Assembly: GCA_964478915.1 (NCBI GenBank) | Contig: CAYZKG010000055.1 | Span: forward strand, 1-17,154 | Reading direction: 5' to 3' | DNA length: 17,154 bases | Origin: CAYJUM01 sp964478915 | GTDB taxonomy: Bacteria; Nitrospirota; Nitrospiria; Nitrospirales; Nitrospiraceae | Shown here: piece after piece, positions 14,987-17,154 of the stretch | How the letters are laid out: every line of letters starts with the position of its first letter | Position numbering within the stretch: position 1 is the stretch's first letter | Notes under the pieces: generated by a model | What the model saw: the letters and a program-made list of their open reading frames with translations, nothing else | Told to the model about the DNA's origin: nothing | Databases searched by the model: none | Made by a program: the position numbers and the translations under genes

Positions 14987-15169
14987 ATGAGCGCGGTCAT
15001 TCCCAAGGAAAGAATCCTCCAGGCCCTCCAGCCACTGCCCGACGAGACGACGGTTGAGGATGCCATTGAACGCCTCTGTTTTCTCGCCAAAGTCGAAGAA
15101 GGCCTTCGACAGTCGGATCAAGGCGAGATCGTTTCGCATGAGGAGGCAAAACGGCGCCTGACCGCATGA
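14987..15169 (+). CDS. Antitoxin of a type II toxin-antitoxin pair
   Basis: A 60-residue protein encoded just before a RelE/ParE-type toxin. It is largely helical and acidic in the middle (DETTVEDAIERLCFLAKVEEGLRQSDQGEIVSHEEAKRRL), like antitoxins that wrap the toxin with a C-terminal helix. The usual role is to neutralise the toxin and, often, to repress the operon. No clear ribbon-helix-helix or Phd DNA-binding domain is visible, so the subfamily is uncertain. The ATG has AAGGGAG about six bases upstream. The stop overlaps the toxin start as ATGA, giving coupled translation with antitoxin first. Confidence 0.82.
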   Translation: MSAVIPKERILQALQPLPDETTVEDAIERLCFLAKVEEGLRQSDQGEIVSHEEAKRRLTA

Positions 15170-15456
15170 GACGGATCGTTTGGACGCGCCGGGCCATCGA
15201 GGACACGCAAGCGATCAAAACCTTCATCGAGCAAGACTCCCCGCACGCCGCCGGTCTGGTCGTCCAGCGCATCATCGCGGCCGTCGAACAACTCCCGGTC
15301 TTCCCTGAATGCGGCCGCATCGTGCCCGAATACCAGGAGCCCACCGTGCGAGAGATCATTCGTCCCCCCTATCGCATCGTGTACCGTCTGCGGCCGGAAG
15401 AGATTCACATCATCACGATTCATCACGCGGCACGCCTGCTTCGCCTTGAATTGTAA
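15166..15456 (+). CDS. RelE/ParE superfamily toxin
   Basis: The 96-residue protein has the compact RelE/ParE fold pattern. An N-terminal strand and basic helix, RRIVWTRRAIEDTQAIKTFIEQ, lead to a second helix AAGLVVQRIIAAVEQL. P-x-x-GR (FPECGRIV) then precedes the central strands VREIIRPPYRIVYRLR, and the end is EIHIITIHHAARLL. RelE members cleave ribosome-bound mRNA and ParE members poison gyrase. YRIVYR followed by HIITIHHA is common to both, so the target cannot be decided. The sequence looks intact, with no frameshift. It is the second gene of the operon with the antitoxin. Palindromes lie soon after the stop, but none is a proven terminator. Confidence 0.88.
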   Translation: MRRIVWTRRAIEDTQAIKTFIEQDSPHAAGLVVQRIIAAVEQLPVFPECGRIVPEYQEPTVREIIRPPYRIVYRLRPEEIHIITIHHAARLLRLEL

Positions 15457-15819
15457 CCTGGTCTGTCCCCCGGCCCGTGCGCCCCGGGCCGACGACTGGC
15501 CCGCTCCTTGATCCTCTCCCCGCCAGGCGGGGAGAGGGAAGGGTGAGGGGGCGTTCGGTCGACCGCGGATCAGGTTGGTGCGGGCTTCGGCTTGCCGCCT
15601 GGAACTAGTTTCGTGAAGCGAGGCTTACCCCTGGTTTCCTCTGCCAGAAAAGTAGCGTGTTCCTTAAGTGTGACCGCTGGCCCTGCGTTGTGGAGATCCT
15701 TGACAAGGCATCGAAATCATAATAGTAGACTCGCGCAATTCGTTCTGTCTCAGAGGCGCGGGATAGACGGCCAGTAAACTCATGTAGTTATCCAGAGTGG
15801 ACACTAGACCTTCTGAGCC
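15457..15819. other. Intergenic, repeat-bearing stretch entering an AT-richer segment
   Basis: About 360 bases without a supported gene. It holds two palindromes: CGGCCCG/CGGGCCG around seven bases at 15471-15491, and the perfect one at 15513-15537. From about 15600 the base composition becomes visibly more AT-rich. On the minus strand an open frame without a start codon (about 15608-15787) encodes RIARVYYYDFDAL; it could be a gene remnant but is too short to call. Confidence 0.5.
15513..15537. repeat. Perfect 12-bp-arm palindrome (REP-like intergenic repeat)
   Basis: CCTCTCCCCGCC (15513-15524) and GGCGGGGAGAGG (15526-15537) are perfectly complementary around a single A, followed by GAAGGGTGAGGGG. 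It lacks a T-run. From memory, this motif is a common interspersed intergenic palindrome in GC-rich bacteria. It may act as a transcript-end hairpin after the toxin gene. Confidence 0.7.
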
Positions 15820-16743
15820 ATGTCATGCATCGGCCACCAGCTTGAGTCGTCGTTCTCAGCTGCCAGCTCTGGAATCCGTGGCGAGATCGATCTTTTTCGC
15901 GCCCTAATCAAAGCGCTGGTGGGCCTTCAGGGAGCCGCGGTGGCAGAGGAGTATCACGGTGCCAAGAGCCACGTCGTCTTTTCAGCTAAACGGGGAGCAG
16001 GCCGGCGTTATCCACGCTGCGAGCTTGCCGATTTGTTGCTGCTGACATTTCGTCGTGGGCGTGGGAATGCCGCTTCAGCCCGCATGACGTGGATGCAAGC
16101 GAAGGTTTCGAGTTCTCCGTTATCGTTGTGCCATGTGAAATCAGTTCCAAACCAGAGTCGCATCGCCTTTGGTGCAAATCTGGAGCAGTGGGACTTACTG
16201 GCGCATCGGCCAGGTATTCGCGGTGCCACATCTCGCTTTCAGCCGCCTACTGACCTGCTGTCAGCTGCGGTTTTGCCATCTATCGGATCTTTTGGTGTCT
16301 TCTACCAGCAAGGTTCCAAGTTCAATATGGCCTATTTCGTCGGTGACTACCTCGTACCTTTGAACAACCATGCGAGTCGTTCAGGGACTCTGATATTCAA
16401 GCACTCAAGTTCGATAAGAAAAATCGGATGTTTCCGTGAAGCGACGGTAACCTGTTGCCTGTATTACTTCGGAATGGCGATTGAATCGGGCATGGTAGGC
16501 AGCCCAGTGCTCTCGCTTCTCTCGACGGGGCGCGGCCCCGCCCGGACTGCTCGTCGTGCGTGGGTGCGGTCACTGCTCCGCGGACTTGCCGAGGACCGTC
16601 CGGAGTCGGAGCTAGTTCGTGAACTCACCGGGCTGCTCGGGCTTGACCTTGGAGATGCCGGAGAAAGTCCCGTTCCAACCCCCATACCTGCTCGCTTCGT
16701 TGTTCTCTTGGGATATGGCAACGAAGAGCGAGCGCCCGGATAG
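15820..16743 (+). CDS. Hypothetical protein with PD-(D/E)XK nuclease-like residue pattern
   Basis: The 307-residue product is not a family I can name. Its first third fits the PD-(D/E)XK nuclease core. A helix carries E22 (RGEIDLFRALIKALVGL). A strand follows with D71 (CELADLLLLTF), then another strand ending in Q93-A-K95 (MTWMQAK); Q is a known variant of the E in E-x-K. A conserved-looking middle follows (FGANLEQWDLLAHRPGIRG, PPTDLLSAAVLPSIGSFGVFY), then a helical C-terminus (SLLRGLAEDRPESELVREL). No second domain is recognised. Base composition is more AT-rich than the window. The ATG is preceded by an in-frame TGA three bases before it; there is no strong ribosome site. A nuclease role, perhaps in defence, is inference only. 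Confidence 0.7.
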   Translation: MSCIGHQLESSFSAASSGIRGEIDLFRALIKALVGLQGAAVAEEYHGAKSHVVFSAKRGAGRRYPRCELADLLLLTFRRGRGNAASARMTWMQAKVSSSPLSLCHVKSVPNQSRIAFGANLEQWDLLAHRPGIRGATSRFQPPTDLLSAAVLPSIGSFGVFYQQGSKFNMAYFVGDYLVPLNNHASRSGTLIFKHSSSIRKIGCFREATVTCCLYYFGMAIESGMVGSPVLSLLSTGRGPARTARRAWVRSLLRGLAEDRPESELVRELTGLLGLDLGDAGESPVPTPIPARFVVLLGYGNEERAPG

Positions 16744-16931
16744 CCGGTCATTGGAGAGGGCGAAGACCGATTGCGGCTTACTCGACAATTATGGTGGGGG
16801 GCGGGCGCTGCGCCACTATGCCTTCGCCGCTGAATGAAAGCTTGTTAGGTGAAAAAGTTGGCAGGATGAAAAGGTTCGAGGTACTTCTCTGGTCTCTGCA
16901 ACCAAACACCTAAAGGGGAGGAACCAAGTGT

Positions 16932-16961
16932 CTCTCTGAGTTTGGCCAAGGGCTCAGGGAG
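16932..16961 (-). other. Hairpin spanning the stop codon of the FGE-fold gene
   Basis: CTCTCTGAG (16932-16940) pairs with CTCAGGGAG (16953-16961) over nine positions, one a T-G wobble read on the plus strand, around a 12-base loop containing TTGGCCAA. The stop of the minus-strand FGE-fold gene (16954-16956) lies in the arm. No T-run follows, so it may be a processing or end signal, or a cruciform of the kind found near DGR variable regions. Confidence 0.5.
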
Positions 16962-17154
16962 TCTTCGCACACCGGAACCCGACGCTGCCGTCCCTGCCCG
17001 TCGGGTCGAGCCTGTCCCGGTCCGCGGCCCCCAAGTAGTCCGCGATGTTGCCCCACGACCCGCCACGGAGCACCTTGTTGCTGCTATCGTAGTCGGAGCT
17101 GGTCCACTCCCAGACATTACCCGCCATGTCGTAGAGGCCGTAGGGACTCTTGCC
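16954..17154 (-). CDS. FGE-sulfatase/SUMF1-fold protein, C-terminal part (runs off the window)
   Basis: The last 66 residues of a formylglycine-generating-enzyme-fold protein. Signatures are GLYDMAGNVWEWTSS, then VLRGGSW, and the closing VGFRCAKTP. True FGE uses a pair of cysteines in the RGGS-to-GFRC stretch; here that stretch is GNIADYLGAADRDRLDPTGRDGSV with no cysteine, so a formylglycine-forming role is unlikely. Such non-catalytic members are often binding or structural domains. Codons after RGGSW include many AAC-type relatives (AAC, GAC, GGC, ATC, TAC, CTC, AGC), a pattern compatible with a diversity-generating-retroelement variable region. No retroelement template or reverse transcriptase is in the window. 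The 5' end lies beyond the right edge. Confidence 0.88.
   Translation of the reverse strand, partial: GKSPYGLYDMAGNVWEWTSSDYDSSNKVLRGGSWGNIADYLGAADRDRLDPTGRDGSVGFRCAKTP

Noticed and set aside
14693..15139. Minus-strand 148-codon frame across the antitoxin gene.
   Set aside because: The plus-strand antitoxin has a ribosome site, coupling to the toxin and a plausible sequence; the antisense translation is arginine-rich with no family.
15608..15787. Start-less minus-strand frame encoding RIARVYYYDFDAL, possibly a remnant of a NYN-like or other gene.
   Set aside because: Only about 60 codons, no start codon, stops at both ends, and the resemblance rests on a few residues.
16842..16913. TTGTTAGGTG and ACACCTAAA, considered as integron attC core sites.
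   Set aside because: The order is reversed from an attC site (AAC-type core should come first), and there is no cassette array or integrase.
16845..17117. Minus-strand 90-codon frame at the right edge.
   Set aside because: It is out of frame with the FGE-fold gene, whose signatures (GNVWEW, RGGSW, GFRCA) lie in another frame of the same strand.

Overview
The window looks like a chromosomal piece of a GC-rich Gram-negative bacterium. It encodes an outer-membrane TolC-type protein, an RND pump with a lipoprotein adaptor, and several lipobox signal peptides. The combination of a CusA/CzcA-type pump, glgA/glgC, a DUF971 protein and an FGE-fold protein would suit a Nitrospira-like organism. That is a guess from gene content; no marker gene is present.

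Layout. (1) 1-2943, minus strand: a tripartite efflux operon (TolC-type channel, periplasmic adaptor, start of a CusA/CzcA-type RND pump) behind a promoter with a perfect TATAAT -10. (2) 2959-6961, minus strand: a polyamine-type ABC importer, potA-potB-potC-potD. The potC/potD junction lies inside a TGCAAAA-iterated palindrome, which supplies the last codons of potC and the start and signal peptide of potD. A strong hairpin separates potB from potC. (3) 7014-7400: a small basic coiled-coil protein, transcribed divergently from glgC. (4) 7401-11507, plus strand: glgC, then two overlapping ORFs that together make one Ski2/HelY-like RNA helicase. The helicase is split at the RecA1/RecA2 linker and encoded in reversed order. 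(5) 11718-12583: a small membrane peptide and a hypothetical lipoprotein, convergent with glgA (12591-14078, minus). (6) 14166-14522: a DUF971 protein with two Cys clusters. (7) 14864-17154: an accessory-looking stretch. It holds a RelE/ParE-type toxin-antitoxin pair, palindromic repeats, a visibly more AT-rich gene with a PD-(D/E)XK-nuclease-like residue pattern, and the 3' end of a non-catalytic FGE/SUMF1-fold gene. The last 35 codons of that gene resemble the variable region of diversity-generating retroelements.

How the genes work together. GlgC makes ADP-glucose and GlgA polymerises it into glycogen; they flank the split helicase on opposite strands. PotABCD would import polyamines or a similar small cation. 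The efflux operon would expel metals or drugs. The most unusual items are the permuted split helicase, the repeat-derived lipoprotein signal peptide, the nuclease-like gene beside the toxin-antitoxin pair, and the possible DGR target at the right edge. All calls come from reading the sequence; no database was searched.
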